Shown in pieces: positions 11,966 through 23,384 of a stretch of 64,000 nt of DNA. Each line of letters begins with the position of its first letter. Positions within the stretch are counted from its first letter, which is position 1. This DNA comes from Anastrepha obliqua. Taxonomy: Eukaryota > Arthropoda > Insecta > Diptera > Tephritidae. Below the pieces are notes generated by a model. It saw only the letters and a program-made list of their open reading frames with translations, did not search any database and was not told the origin of the DNA. Where the stretch lies: contig NC_072892.1 in assembly GCF_027943255.1 (NCBI RefSeq), forward strand, positions 161,574,792-161,638,791. Reading direction: 5' to 3'. The translations under genes and the position numbers were made by a program.

Positions 11966-13180
11966 TAATATGAATATTTCCTGAAACCTTATGGAAACGC
12001 GCATCGTTATTATTTCCTGAAAATCTCAAACTAGAAATTCCGAAATAATCACCGTTGCTAGTTCTGAAAAATGTCTGATGTAATTAAGTTGAGAATTTTC
12101 CAGGTTACAGAAATCAGACCATAATAATTTTTTCTGTGTGCATTGCCAACACTTAATGATATGACTTTCGGCAACTGCTATAGTTTTGCACGCTGCTGTA
12201 TGTAACACACGCCCTTTTAATAAGAAAACATATGAACTACTCTACATGTGTTTTTCATGTTCGTTTGCGCCTATTTGATTGATCTCAATATTCGCGCCAC
12301 ACTCAATCATAAAGTCATACTGAAGGAAAAGAGGAAAGAAGCCATGACTTAAATTCGTCAAAAAATCAATAAATTTAAGGAAAAAAAAAACAAAAAAAAA
12401 AAATAGAAACAGAAATCAAGCGACGCTTAAAAACCAGTCCGCATTATTTTTTGTGTTTTTGAATACTTAAAGCAAGAAAAAAAAAAACATAAAAACAGAA
12501 AGCCTAAAAAACGCAAACAAAAAAGAATTCGTCATAATAATAATAAATCAATTTTCAAACCCACGCTTATGTACAATTTATGCACAACAACAATAGCAAC
12601 AATTGCTGTACATGCGCGCATATTACCTGCCGGCTTACTTTAATAGTTTTGAGTTTTACTTTTCTAGTTTTGTTGTTGACCGCCAGCTACCATTGACCAG
12701 CAAAACGTAGTGCTTAGATTTAAGAAGAAAAAATCTGTTACCACGCAATTTATTTATTTGTGGATTTTTGCATATTTTAGACATTTAAAGCACACACACA
12801 CACTTATGTATTTACACACACCCACACACATATTTACCTCTATGCGAACGCACTTAAACGAACGCGCACAGTTCACTTGGCAAGCCACCTGGTCAGAAGA
12901 GCGTGGGCAAAAAATATTCCGCTATTGCTTAAGATGTTCTTAGCCGCTTACAAACAAATAATTGTGCCGACCACTTGCTGGGACAATCATGAAGTTATAT
13001 GTACTTATGTATTGGTGGATATGTTCATATATACCCCGCATTGGAAAATCGTCGAGTTACTAAAATAGATTTAGTATAAGCCCTCGGCATCTTATTGCAC
13101 AGTGTAAGCTATATTTTGACTGAAGTATTGGTTTTATCCTATGGCAAATCAAACGCAGAGAGTGGCGATGGATGGGTTAT
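11966..13180. other. Non-coding interval with CA microsatellite
   Basis: Poly-A-rich sequence lies at 12,360-12,540, and a CA/TA microsatellite at about 12,789-12,835. No coding domain is seen. Confidence 0.5.
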
Positions 13181-13485
13181 ATATGTATATAATTTGCGCG
13201 TACACCCTTTTTGGGTGTTTGGCCGAGCTCCTCCTCCTATTTGTGGTGTGCGTCTTGATGTTGTTCCACAAATGGATGGACCTACAGTTTCAAGCCGACT
13301 CCGAACGGTACATACTTTTTCATGGCAGAAATACACTTGGAGGTTTTCCATTGCCTGCCGAGGGGCGACCGCTATTAGAAAAAACGTTTTCTTAATTTTT
13401 TGATCTTTCACCGAGATTCGAACCGACGCCCTCTTTCTGAATCCCGAATGGTAGTCACGCACCAACCCATTTGGCCACGGCGGCT
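13181..13485 (-). mobile_element. tRNA-derived SINE, near full-length copy 2
   Basis: Read leftwards, the head carries a box A match TGGCCAAATGG (13,477-13,467) and a box B match GGTTCGAATC (13,424-13,415), the internal polymerase III promoter of a tRNA gene. The body follows, with TTCTAATAGCGGTCGCCCC, CCTCCAAGTGTATTTCTGCC, CCGTTCGGAGTCGGCTTGAA, TTGTGGAACAACATCAAGAC and GAGGAGGAGCTCGGCC. A 3' part reads ACACCCAAAAAGGG and GTACGCGCAAATTATATA, ending in an AT microsatellite. At about 305 bp this is the best reference copy here. A LINE must supply its RT. Confidence 0.93.
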
Positions 13486-13499
13486 GCGTTGGCTGTTTC

Positions 13500-13700
13500 C
13501 AAACCTGTTTCCAAACCTAAAAGAAAAATGCATGGAAAGCGTTTTTCATCAAATGAAGAGCTCATAACAGCTGTGAAAGCGTACTTCACAGGCCTTCCAG
13601 ATTCTCACTTCAGGGATGGAATTTATGACTTGGTAACTTGTTGGAACAGGGGATGTATTGATGTTCCAGGAGACTATATTGAGTTTCAAACCATAAAGTT
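13500..13700 (+). mobile_element. Mariner transposase C-terminal fragment
   Basis: The frame gives MHGKRFSSNEELITAVKAYF, then GLPDSHFRDGIYDL and CIDVPGDYIEF. This is the order of the extreme C-terminus of mariner transposases (KRFxSNEEV, AYFxxL, GIxxLxxRWNKCI, GDYxE). The catalytic domain is absent. The fragment begins a few bases after the SINE head, following a 12-bp tandem duplication of GTTTCCAAACCT. About 60 residues remain of a protein usually near 345. Confidence 0.82.
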
Positions 13701-14125
13701 GTTTTTTTCTTATCAAACCGCAAAACATCCTAGTACATTCTACAACAAAACCCATACAACGCAAAGTTTCACACTTTGAACAAAACATTTTTCAAAATTG
13801 CACCAAAACAACTTTTTGACGCGAATATTTAGAATTTTTCTGTAGTTTTTATGCTCTGTTCATACGCTAAAAAATAATAGGAAATTATCGCCCTCAATCA
13901 ATACAAGTGGCCACAATCGCCGATTCAAGAAACAGTCTGCATTTAATTGGCATGCAAATGTAAATAAACTGCACTCCACACACTTCCGTTCACCTACCTG
14001 CCCGCCGCCTGTCTACCTACCCAGCCGCATATTTATATGCCGCCAGTAAGGGCACATCGCCGTATCACACGAAAACCAATAATAGCCGCCAATCATATGG
14101 AAAAATGGCAAGCAAAAAAGCGCAC
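13701..14125. other. Non-coding interval, no gene seen
   Basis: Sequence of ordinary composition between the mariner scrap and the TTAA element. I recognise nothing in it. Confidence 0.45.
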
Positions 14126-14869
14126 TTAAGGGGTAACACCACTGTAGAAATTTCAAAAAATTGATTTTTTTTTATAAGCTTAAAAAATTCTTTGAACCTT
14201 TTAAAATACAGAACAAAAAGTTTTATACGTTACCGAAGTTTATTTCATAAATATTTTAAGCTTTTAACCAAGCGTTAGTGAATGCTACCTAACGACTTCT
14301 CCAAATTTCCAAACTTTAAACGCGTTTTTCTCAAAACACGTTTTCTGAAATTGGCACGCAGCATAACTCAAACAATTTTAAATATTTTTTATCAGGTTTT
14401 TCACTACGTCTGTATAATAACCTTCTTAAGAGAAGAGCGTAGGGGATTTTCGATAGATTAATTTAAACGATTGTTATAATTTTTTAAATGCCGTTTTTTT
14501 AGTCCAAAATAGAGTTTTTTCCTTCAAATGCTTGCTAATTCTACAAAAATAAATATTTTTTAAATCCCCTACGTGTTTCTCTAGCTATTCTTATCTAGAT
14601 TAAGAAAAAAAATGTTTCTTTGTTCCAGATTAAAATTTGCACCTTCTGTGCTGCGTGCCGCGGAGCTCCTTCAAGAGAAACCACATTACAAAAATGTCTC
14701 CAATGCCGCCATTTTGTAAAATTTTTCGATCAAACTTTGTAGTTTTGTATTTTAGTATATAAGTAATAACTTCCCAAATCAGAGTGATTGTTTCCCCTTT
14801 CCTTCTCTACAAAAAAATTCTTTAAAAATCGTGTTTATTTTACGCGTGTACAGTGGTGTTACCCCTTAA
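14126..14869. mobile_element. TTAA-flanked terminal-inverted-repeat element, copy 1 (744 bp, non-autonomous)
   Basis: It opens with TTAAGGGGTAACACCACTG and closes with CAGTGGTGTTACCCCTTAA. The inverted repeat is perfect over 21 bases including the flanking TTAA (14,126-14,146 against 14,849-14,869). There is no open frame of transposase size. The interior carries ACTTTAAACGCGTTTTTCTC, also found in the elements at 25,659 and 57,490. TTAA target sites are a hallmark of piggyBac-type integration, but these termini start GGGG and not CCC, so the superfamily is left open. The perfect ends suggest a younger insertion than its relatives. Confidence 0.9.
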
Positions 14870-15670
14870 CTTGGCCAGCTAGCACAGAAAATTTATAGCG
14901 TGCGAAATATGATGCATTCCGATGTTGTAGTCCCGCCAACGTGGGCACTGCCACACCGTTACCATATTGGCTAGAGAAGCGAAGACAAGATCAGCAGCGG
15001 CCACAGTTGCTGTTGCCAACAATTGGTTGTCGGTTGCTGTCTGCCATTCATGCAAACACCGCTTGGCCGTTTGTGCCGTTTGGTCGCTTGGTCAGTTACG
15101 AATATTGCAATTAGTGTTCGATGGCAATTGTTGCTACTGTAGTTTGTGTTGTTGCTTCAGTTGTTGTGTGCTTGCCAAACAAACAAACAAGCAAAGAAAC
15201 GTACAGGAAGAAAACAAGCAGAACAACAACACTTGTTGACACATTTGTGTATATGTACACAACGGTAACCGTTACAGCAACAGCATCTTACCACACTTTA
15301 CCGTTTTGTTCACAATCGACGAAATGATTTCAATAGGCTTTTGTTTCTGTTTTGTGTAATTTCCTTATTCCTTATGTTACGAATTCTCATTTGTTGTTAT
15401 TGTTATTTTTTGAATGCTTGCGTGAAGCCTTTTACGTCATGACGAACGCGTTTTCGCACCCGACAATTGCGGCAAAGCGAATGTTTGTTTTTTCGCAACC
15501 TGAAATTTCTACGCAGTACAGAGACGGAGAGTGTCCATACGTACATACATACAGATGAGGGGGACCAGTGCCGCTTGGATGATATTGAACTTTTAGAACA
15601 TCAAGAAGAAGAGCATTTGAAGAAACATCTAAAAGATGTCTCTAAGTGAAGGAAGAAAATAGAAAAACAC
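14870..15670. other. Non-coding interval with triplet-rich stretch
   Basis: Rich in CAACAA/TTGTTG triplets and of more even composition than its surroundings. The open frames here, including an acidic stretch near 15,560-15,650, show no family I recognise. Confidence 0.45.
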
Positions 15671-15674
15671 TTGA

Positions 15675-16120
15675 GTATCGCGGGTAACGATACCTCTCAT
15701 GAGCTCTGAGGACAACTTATTTGGCCCGGAACCCGTTATACCACTCTCTTTTGTAGCCATCACAGCCACGCTTAGCACACAGGTAACTTTAATACAAAAT
15801 TGACCTTAGCAGGCTGGTTGGACTGATGACAAGCCACTTTCTGTGGGCGAAGCACATGAAAAAGGTAAGCATCTCAGACAATGCGTTCCGCCCAACATGT
15901 GGAGAAGAGGATGAGACGGCGAACCACTTTCTGTTCATCTGCCCGGTCTTCGCTCGAATCAGGCTTGAGGCCTTTAGCATTGATGTGTTAAGAAGCAACC
16001 ACCTTGGCTCCTAGGCACCACAAGATCTACTCAGATTTGTTCGCGGCTCGAGTAGATTTAAAAAAAAAATTAAAAGGGAACCCGAGTGCAGTACAATGGA
16101 CTTAATGTTGTCTGAATACT
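15675..16120 (+). mobile_element. LINE 3' relic: RNase H edge, zinc-finger tail, 3' UTR
   Basis: It starts in an eroded RNase H edge (GGGTAACGATACCTCTCATG, parallel to the copy near 59,688). It then jumps to MTSHFLWAKHMKKVSISDNA (15,826 onward) and the tail CxxC...HFLFICPVFARIRLEAF, ending VLRSNHLGS. The 3' UTR contains GAGTGCAGTACAATGGACTT, shared with relics at 30.4 and 60.1 kb. Nothing upstream of RNase H survives. An internal deletion lies near 15,780-15,800. Confidence 0.85.
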
Positions 16121-16356
16121 GTACCTGCTAGTTTCCCGACTAAAGAAGAACAAAAACAAAGCATTAGAGAAATCATTTTGCCTTCATTCGAAGGCAGTTG
16201 GCTTCTCCTTTTAGAATAACGACTTCAAACAACAACATGAAGAACAAAAAACGGTGAGAGTTTCAGCAGCGTACAATTCTATTTCTATGGATAATCTTCT
16301 CATTGAGAAGGTGCTGAGATGATTCCACTTCATCCTGCATGCAAGTAAAATTAATC

Positions 16357-16656
16357 AATTGGCGCGTACTTGTCTGTTACGTGATTAACGAGCTCCTCCT
16401 CCTATTTGTGGTGTGCGACTTGATGTTGTTCCACAAATGGAGGAACCTACAGTTTTAAGTCGTCTCCGAAAGGCAAATTATTTTTATGAGGAGCTTTTTC
16501 TTGGCATAAATACACTCGAAGGTTTGCCATTGCCTGCCGAGGGGCAACCGCTATTTGAAAAATACCTGTTTCTACTATTTGATGTTCATGCGCGGACATG
16601 CGATCCTACGCACTCCCGAATAGTAGTCGCGCACCAATCCAATCCGCGGCCGTACC
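16357..16656 (-). mobile_element. tRNA-derived SINE, copy 3 with diverged head
   Basis: The body keeps the order of copy 2 (GAGGAGGAGCTCG, TTGTGGAACAACATCAAG, GCCCCTCGGCAGGCAATGGC). The tRNA-like head near 16,600-16,656 is recognisable but decayed: box B reads GGATCGCATG in place of GGTTCGAATC, and box A is altered. The 3' part GTACGCGCCAATTGATTAAT is present. It is likely transcriptionally dead. Confidence 0.87.
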
Positions 16657-19210
16657 AAAAAAGACTCGAAGAAATGCCGAATCTCACAGGATGCATACCT
16701 CGCAGACAGCGTATCGTAAGGGCTCCCCCAAATGCGAGAGCTGCAGATGAGTTCACCTAAGAAGCTGCTTCGAGTGCTTCCGATTCAGAAGTGGGATGAT
16801 GCGACCTTGGGTATATGTGTACTTTCCCAGCGCTTGCGAAGTTTAATTGAAGTCGATCTTACCAGGAGCGCGCCACAGGTAGTGAAGGCAATCTCAAGCA
16901 TCTCATTTAACGGGGATACCACCGCACGAATCCCCCATCCAGTCATCCGCTGAGCAGTTTCCAATGACCAAGTACTTAAGTGTGACTAATATGAAAGAAT
17001 TCGGATGAGATCGAAAGCGAGCCGAATAGTCTGCGACCGATTTCGAGCGCACTATTTTCATGCCCAACACCCTAATTGCCGCTTGGCTGATTGGAGTAAA
17101 AATTTATGTCTGTTACAGTTATTACACAAGTGAGCAGCACAAAGAAGCTGCTTCTTAGATTGCGGTTACCTGCGTTTTTAAAACACTGCAGTGAACTTGA
17201 GATTGAAAGGAACCTCTTCGCTACACCTAACTTCGAAACATCCGAGAACCGATTCACCAGGGCTTCAGGTTTTCACGGAAGTATTTTTTTTTAACGACTC
17301 CTTTATGTCATTTTTTTTTAACAGCTCCTTTATGTCATGATTATGAATGAGGACTATGACATCGCTCAAATGTCCCTACGGCTTTTGACAATATCACTGC
17401 TCTAGCTGAATTTGGTTAATGGCCTAGGTTTTGTTGAATTTAATGCCATCCGTCGCCTTCCTGAAACAAAATGACAGAGTAAAATCGCAAGACCTTACTG
17501 GCTATTTCAGGCCGCTTTCTCAAGAGATAACAATGCCCCCAAGTCATTCGTATGCATGCCCATTGTGGCAGTGGATGTATGGTATGGTTCAAGGGGAGAA
17601 AAACTAAATTGATTCCCACCCGTCCGTAGCACTTTCTGTTGATGCTGATGATCCCACGAAGCCATTTTCGAAGAATGACGAAGAAGCAACGCCGTCAGAC
17701 GACAAAACAAAAACAAAACCCCGAACCAAAGAAGTAAGTAACTTTTATGGATAGGTTGCGATTTGGTAGAACTCATGAGGATTGGAGTTGTCTCACATAT
17801 GAAAATTTTGCTTGCTAACTTACTAATTCCACCAAAACTTATTCTCTGTATGATTACTTCTCGAAACAACGTCTCATTGGAAAATCTGATTAGATTCGCC
17901 AAAATACTTGTATGAAAATTATTTAGGGATATGTAGAGGTGAAATTGAAGACACCTTCTTTCACTAATCTCTGCAAACGTCGAGTGAATTACTTAAGAGC
18001 AAGCCATCTAACCCAAAACACAGACCTTTTGGTTTAGAGCCCTATTAGATTGCGAGCTTCACGAAACCACAACAACCCTCCCCTCCACCAAACTTTTGCA
18101 TCCTACTCCACTGGCTTGAAATTCCACACCAATTGTCACAATGTTGTCAGCGCGAAGTGCCTTGTGACTTGTTCGTGCTGCATACCCATGTATGCATTTG
18201 AGTATGTGCAACATATAGTCACTTTTGTCATTGCTTACACACAAAACACATTTTGGCCAACGACAAAAAACGAATGTAGTATGAAGAAAAACAAAAGAAA
18301 CGAAAGAAAAATGAATCAAAAACAAAAAAAGTAAAACAAATTGCCATTTGCGGAAGGTGTTTGCATTATTGACAGTGCAACAATGCATTGCAACGACTAG
18401 TGTGGCATGCATGCCTCCTGTAAGCCAGTGGCAGGCGGCAAGTGGCAAGGTGCCGGCAAGTGGGAATACATTGAGTTGTTAGCGGAGAGACGAATAATAA
18501 AAGAAAGAATTGAATTGGTGAGGAAGGTAAAGGTTTTAGGAGCAAAAAAAAAGGGACCTACATATGTGCATATTTTTATTTTTTTATACATTATATTCTA
18601 TGAAGAATGCTGCCCTTAAATTCTAGAAACTAGTTGGTTTCTTTCTAGCTAAAGGTAGAGGTCGATATAACCGCCGGGTCAGTTGCTTCGAGAAGTATTT
18701 ATTAAAAAGTTGGAGCAAATTTGCACTGAAATAAGAACTATCATCTTCTTCGGTAACCTAAACATCAAATCTTCATCTTGCTGAGTAATGACACAGGTAC
18801 CCGAAAACTCAAAAATCAACGATGGAATCCGTGTTTCACTAAAACAAAGTAGACAAATGTGATTAAAGGGAAACATTCCCACGTCCCTATTGAACTCCCG
18901 AAGATTACTAAGTCGATACGAACACTATCATCTTGAGAGCAGTGTTCCGTATATGTATTAGCGAAGCCAAACTAATGATCATTCAGGCGTTCGCATATCA
19001 TCGGTTGTTAAATACAAAGTTGAGAAAACGAAAGAGTAAATAAAGATAAGGTTTCAAAATCAGATCATTTTCCTGTAAGAACAAGTACGGCGTTCTGGTG
19101 GCTGACGTCCAGAGCGATCTGAAGGATCACTACTCGAACTTGTTAAGTAGTGACAACCATGGACGCGACAACGAATATGAAGACTTTGACGATGGGATTA
19201 TCGATCCGCT
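16657..19210. other. Non-coding interval, no gene seen
   Basis: No protein family is recognised. A direct 27-bp duplication (TTTTTTTTAACGACTCCTTT and its neighbour copy) lies at about 17,284-17,336. About 18,050-18,640 has the look of unique fly intergenic sequence. Confidence 0.45.
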
Positions 19211-19211
19211 A

Positions 19212-19600
19212 CCCAACCATACGAATAGTGACAACGCAGCTAAAGAACAACCATGCCGCGGTAGCCGCTAATGTACTGTTTTTCAAAATGGGCGGTGAGT
19301 GGCTGGTAAGGTGCATGCTTCAGCTCAAGGGAGCTTTTCAAGAGAACTTCTAAGGCTAACAAATCCGCAGCTCCACCCATACGAATCGTGACAACGTAGC
19401 TAAAGAAAAACAGAGCTGCTGGAGCCGCCGATGGGCTGCTATTCAAAATTAACGGTGAGTAGCTGATAAGGTGCATGCACCAGCTCAAGGGAACTTTTCG
19501 AGAGAACTTCTAAGGCTAACAAAGCGGCAACTCTAACAATACGTTAAGTGGGTTAGTGACAACGCATCTAAAGAACAACAAAGCCGCGGGAGCCGGCTCT
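19212..19600. repeat. 160-bp tandem repeat, two full units and one partial
   Basis: ACGAATAGTGACAACGCAGC at 19,221 recurs as ACGAATCGTGACAACGTAGC at 19,381, and a third start near 19,552 is partial. Each unit continues with AGCTCAAGGGA.CTTTTC and GAGAACTTCTAAGGCTAAC. Unlike the other arrays here it is not A/T-poor in complexity, and it is fairly GC-rich. It has no open frame longer than a few dozen codons. Confidence 0.88.
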
Positions 19601-19959
19601 CGTCGGGCAAAGGTTTAGACATCTAGGCTCTCGCTCTTTCGCTAAACCTGTGGATATTGCGGGTTTAAATATCATACATCTGGTGAAATTCATTAGTGGC
19701 TTGAAGCGGTTAATACGAAGGTAAATCGCCATTGTTGGTCATCATCCTCTAATCCAAAGCTTTTTGTTCCTTTCCTTCCCCCTGTGTGGCTCCTTCGCTT
19801 CTCCTTTTCCATGGTAACACAATGGACAAATTTTTGAATTTTTATCCAAGATAGCCCCTTGCAAAGGCAGCCATTTAACCAAATCTAACCTAAATTAAGA
19901 GGTTTCGTTTATTTAGATTTAGTACCGATAATCAACAAGTGCTACTTTCGACTAAGTAG

Positions 19960-20435
19960 ACAATTGGCAGTAAAGCCCTCTCTACACGAACAAAACTAAC
20001 ACTTTATAAGGGTCATATCATGCCCGTCTTAACGTATGGCGGAGAAGCTTGGACGATGACAACATGCGATAAGACGTCGCTTGGAGTTTTTGAGAGAAAG
20101 ATTCTGCGGAAGATTTTTGGACCTTTGGACGTTGGCGATGGCGAGTATCGCAGGCGATGGAGCGATGAGCTATATGAGCTTTATGACGACATAAACATAG
20201 CGCAGCTAATAAAGATCCAGCGGCTTCGTTGTCTGGGTCATGTCGTCCGAAGGGATGCAAACGCTCTAGCCATGCAAATATTCGATGCAGTACCAGCTGG
20301 TGTTAGAAGAGAAAGAAAGGCCTCCTCTACGTTAGAAAGATCAGGTGGATAAGGGCTTGGCTTCTCTTGGTGTCCAACTGACGCCGACTAAACTCGCCAA
20401 GATCGCTTAATTGCGCCAATCAAGAAGAAAAATAT
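19960..20435 (+). mobile_element. RTE-like LINE C-terminus, copy 1
   Basis: An open stretch from 20,020 reads MPVLTYGGEAWTMT, FERKILRKIFGPL, YRRRWSDELYELYDDINIAQ and KIQRLRCLGHVVRRDANA, then FDAVPAGVRRE. This is the post-RT module of insect RTE-type LINEs (xLTYGxExW, ERKxLRxIxGP, QRLRWLGHVxRM, G.RGRGRP). The basic run GRGRP is eroded, and a frameshift follows before the tail GCGCCAATCAAGAAGAA shared with the copy at 45,390-45,855. No RT core is present. Confidence 0.86.
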
Positions 20436-22776
20436 ACAGTGATTGAAATACCTGGGTGGCTTAGACACATTCCAGCTCAAAGGGTTGATTGGACTCGCCA
20501 AAAGATCGGAAAAGTTTAATAGTACGTAGGTCTCATCCCTGGAGAAGTATTCCTAGGAAGTACTATGTGCCTCAGTGGCTACCGAGAGAGTTCCTTTTAT
20601 GTGAAGGCAATCTAATCGAAATTAGCTTGGGTTCAGCTGAAATTTGTCAACAAATAAGGATTTTCAACGTTGAACGCAGAAGACGAAGAAGGGAGGAACT
20701 TTAAAAATGTATCAAGGCAGCTCAACCGCCGAGCTTGAAGTCAGCCTAAAGTATGAGAGGTTTAAAATAAGAGTAAATGATTTGTGATAAATTTTATGAA
20801 AATAAAAAGTCTTATCGTAGTATTCAATTTTCCATTGTTGAACCTAGGAAATACTTGTAAGTAATTTTTTTTTTTTGCTTTTGTGTAGTAGCGCTTCTGT
20901 AACACATTCGTCTGCTGACCCAAACAATAACAAATTAAAAGTCAAATGTTGCACGCATTCGCCAGAGCCAGAAGGCAGGCAGATAAAAAAAAGAAATTGG
21001 GTCCTAAAAAGCACGATTGAGAGAAAGGCTGCCGTTGCCAGTAGAGCTGAGAAAGTGGGTGTAATCAGCGAATCTGGGCACCACAGTGACGGAGAAATGT
21101 GACCGGAAGACAATGTAGAATTGTTCAGAAATGGCATAGACTTGACAAGCGCAGCAGACAAGCAGTGGGCAACAGAGATGCTGAAAAACGTAAAAATACA
21201 GAAAGGACAGGCGAGGAGGATAAGGTTTGAAGTGGGTGTAGAGTTTGAAGGTGAAGGTAGGCGGCTGGCGACTATCGGCTGGCAACAAGCGGCAGGCGAC
21301 CAAATGTGCTTATCATTCCCGACATTTCAGCACGCAGACAGGCAGTGAAACAGCAGCTTGCAGCGGCTGGCAAAATGTTTCGGAGAACTTTTGCTTGACT
21401 TGCTGTAGACTATGAGCCAGTAGAATGCCACAAATGACCATTTGGGGGCAAATGACGATGACGACAACAAATAGCGAGGAGGAGGTTAAAAAAAAAAATG
21501 CAAAAAACCAGAAAAAAAACACAACTCGATATTTCTACAGCAATGCTGTCAAGCGCTGAGCAACATTGAACTCCTGGCCGGTCGGTGAGCGAGCCCATGC
21601 CAGAAGTCAAGCTACGCCGGCAAATAGCAAATAAGCGGTCACCAGAATCACGTTCTTGTCTTGTTGCAACAACTGTCAAGATATGCCAGCCATAGCAATG
21701 GCAATAGCAACAACAAATGAGCATAGAAACTAACTGCAAATAGTTATGGCATTAGTACAACAACAATAAGAGCAACAAACGAAACGACAACAGCACCGCC
21801 TCCGCCGTGTTTGATTTCGCAATTGTCTGTCAGCCTGTCTGCCCGTTTGTCCGATTGTCTTTCGCATTGCAGTATTTGCGCAGCACAGCCACTCCATGCT
21901 GAGTCATGCTAGAAATTAGCTCACATTTTTCAGCGTACACTGGAAATTGGAAAAAGCAAATATGTGGAAAAAAAGATTCAAAATGTATTCGCAGTTTAAA
22001 GCCAAGTAGATTTAGAGACATCGAGCCAACAAAGTGTTAGGGTCGCGGCAAGTAAACTCCTATGGCTGTGAACGTAAAATTGTTAGAAAAATTTTTAAAA
22101 TTGTAAATAATAGTTGCAAAAGCGCGAATAATTGAGTGCCTCCTTTGTAGTCTAATAGCTGTAATGCTTCATTCGCTCATTTATGTTTCTCATTTTTCGC
22201 TACGACTTGAACAAATGTCAAGGTTCCACGCGGCTCATTGTAGCCTCCTTTGCCATTATTAATATTAAGCCATTAAGTGGATGGGGGAAAAATGTATTTT
22301 GCACCAAAAAAGCCATACATTAATGGCAAATTATGTATTCTTCGCAGAGTCGGTAAAGTTCTTAAAATTTTCGATGCACAATAGCCAATAATAACGCGGA
22401 AAAATACAAACACAAACACATAGGCCAACGAGTCACTAAAGCATCGCACATAAATTCAAGTGAATGCCGTAATTTATTTTACACATTTTTCTCTCTTTGC
22501 AGCTTTCAAACTCTTTTGTTTAACTAACAAAACGGCATTAGTTTTATGCACAGCTGTGGGGAAGCATAATTAATGTTGATTCAAAAGTTTATTTGCCCGC
22601 AAAATAATAGAATATGCAATTTTCTAAATCTACAGTAACTGGCCATTGGATAGTGGCCGATGTGTCTATTTGGTTTTTAAATTTTGTTATTATATTTTAT
22701 TAAAAAAACACATTTTTTTATTAAAAAAACAAAAAACACATTTTTTTACTTGTTTTCTTTCTTTATTTTTTTGTTT
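20436..22776. other. Non-coding interval, no gene seen
   Basis: About 20,860-21,900 is GC-richer with triplet and dinucleotide strings and several overlapping open frames on both strands. None has a recognisable domain. About 22,030-22,680 looks like unique AT-rich intergenic sequence. Confidence 0.45.
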
Positions 22777-23345
22777 AAGCATCTGATTTATAAATAAATA
22801 AAAAAATAAAAAAATTAAGAAAATCTGTTGTTTTTATATAATATTTTTATTATTTTTTTTTCTTTATAAATATTTTCATTTTTTATTTTTTTTCTATTTT
22901 ATTTCTTTATTTAAGCATCCGATTTATAAAGAAATAAAAAATAGGAATAAAAAAAATTAAAAAAATCTTTTGTTTTTATATTTTTACTATTTTTTTTTTC
23001 TTTATAAATACTTTCATATTTAATTTTTTTTTCTATTTTATTTTTTAATTAAGCATCTGATTTATAAATAAATAAAAAAATAGAAATAAAAAAAAATTTT
23101 TTAATCTTTTGTTTTTATATTTTTATTTTTATTTTTTTCTTTATAAATACTTTCATTTCTAATTTTTTTCTTTATTTTATTTTTTTATTTAAGCATCCGA
23201 TTTATAATTAAATAACAAAATAGAAATAAAAAAAAAATTACAATAAAAAAATCTTTTGTTTTATATTTTTATTATTTTTTTCTTCACAAATATTTTCATT
23301 TCAAATTTTTTTCTTTATTTTATTTTTTTACTTAAGCATCCGATT
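22777..23345. repeat. 139-bp AT-rich tandem array, four units plus partial
   Basis: AAGCATC(T/C)GATTTATAA recurs at 22,777, 22,913, 23,051, 23,191 and 23,333, giving unit lengths of 136, 138, 140 and 142 bp. Every unit then has AATAAAAAAATAGAAATAAA, ATCTTTTGTTTTTATATTTT, CTTTATAAATACTTTCATTT and TTTTTTCTATTTTATTTTTT. Unit length rises by two bases each step, through longer A/T runs. Confidence 0.92.
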
Positions 23346-23384
23346 TATTGTCTAAAAACACATACTTCTAAAGGCCTAAAAATA

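Noticed and set aside
15467..15649. Short frame ending in an acidic, coiled-coil-like stretch near 15,560-15,650
   Set aside because: Too short, no recognised family, and next to a LINE relic. Not enough to call an exon.
16660..17100. Minus-strand reading that faintly resembles a LINE connection segment
   Set aside because: No diagnostic block (VWW, TDGS, GNE or zinc tail) could be confirmed, so it stays unassigned.
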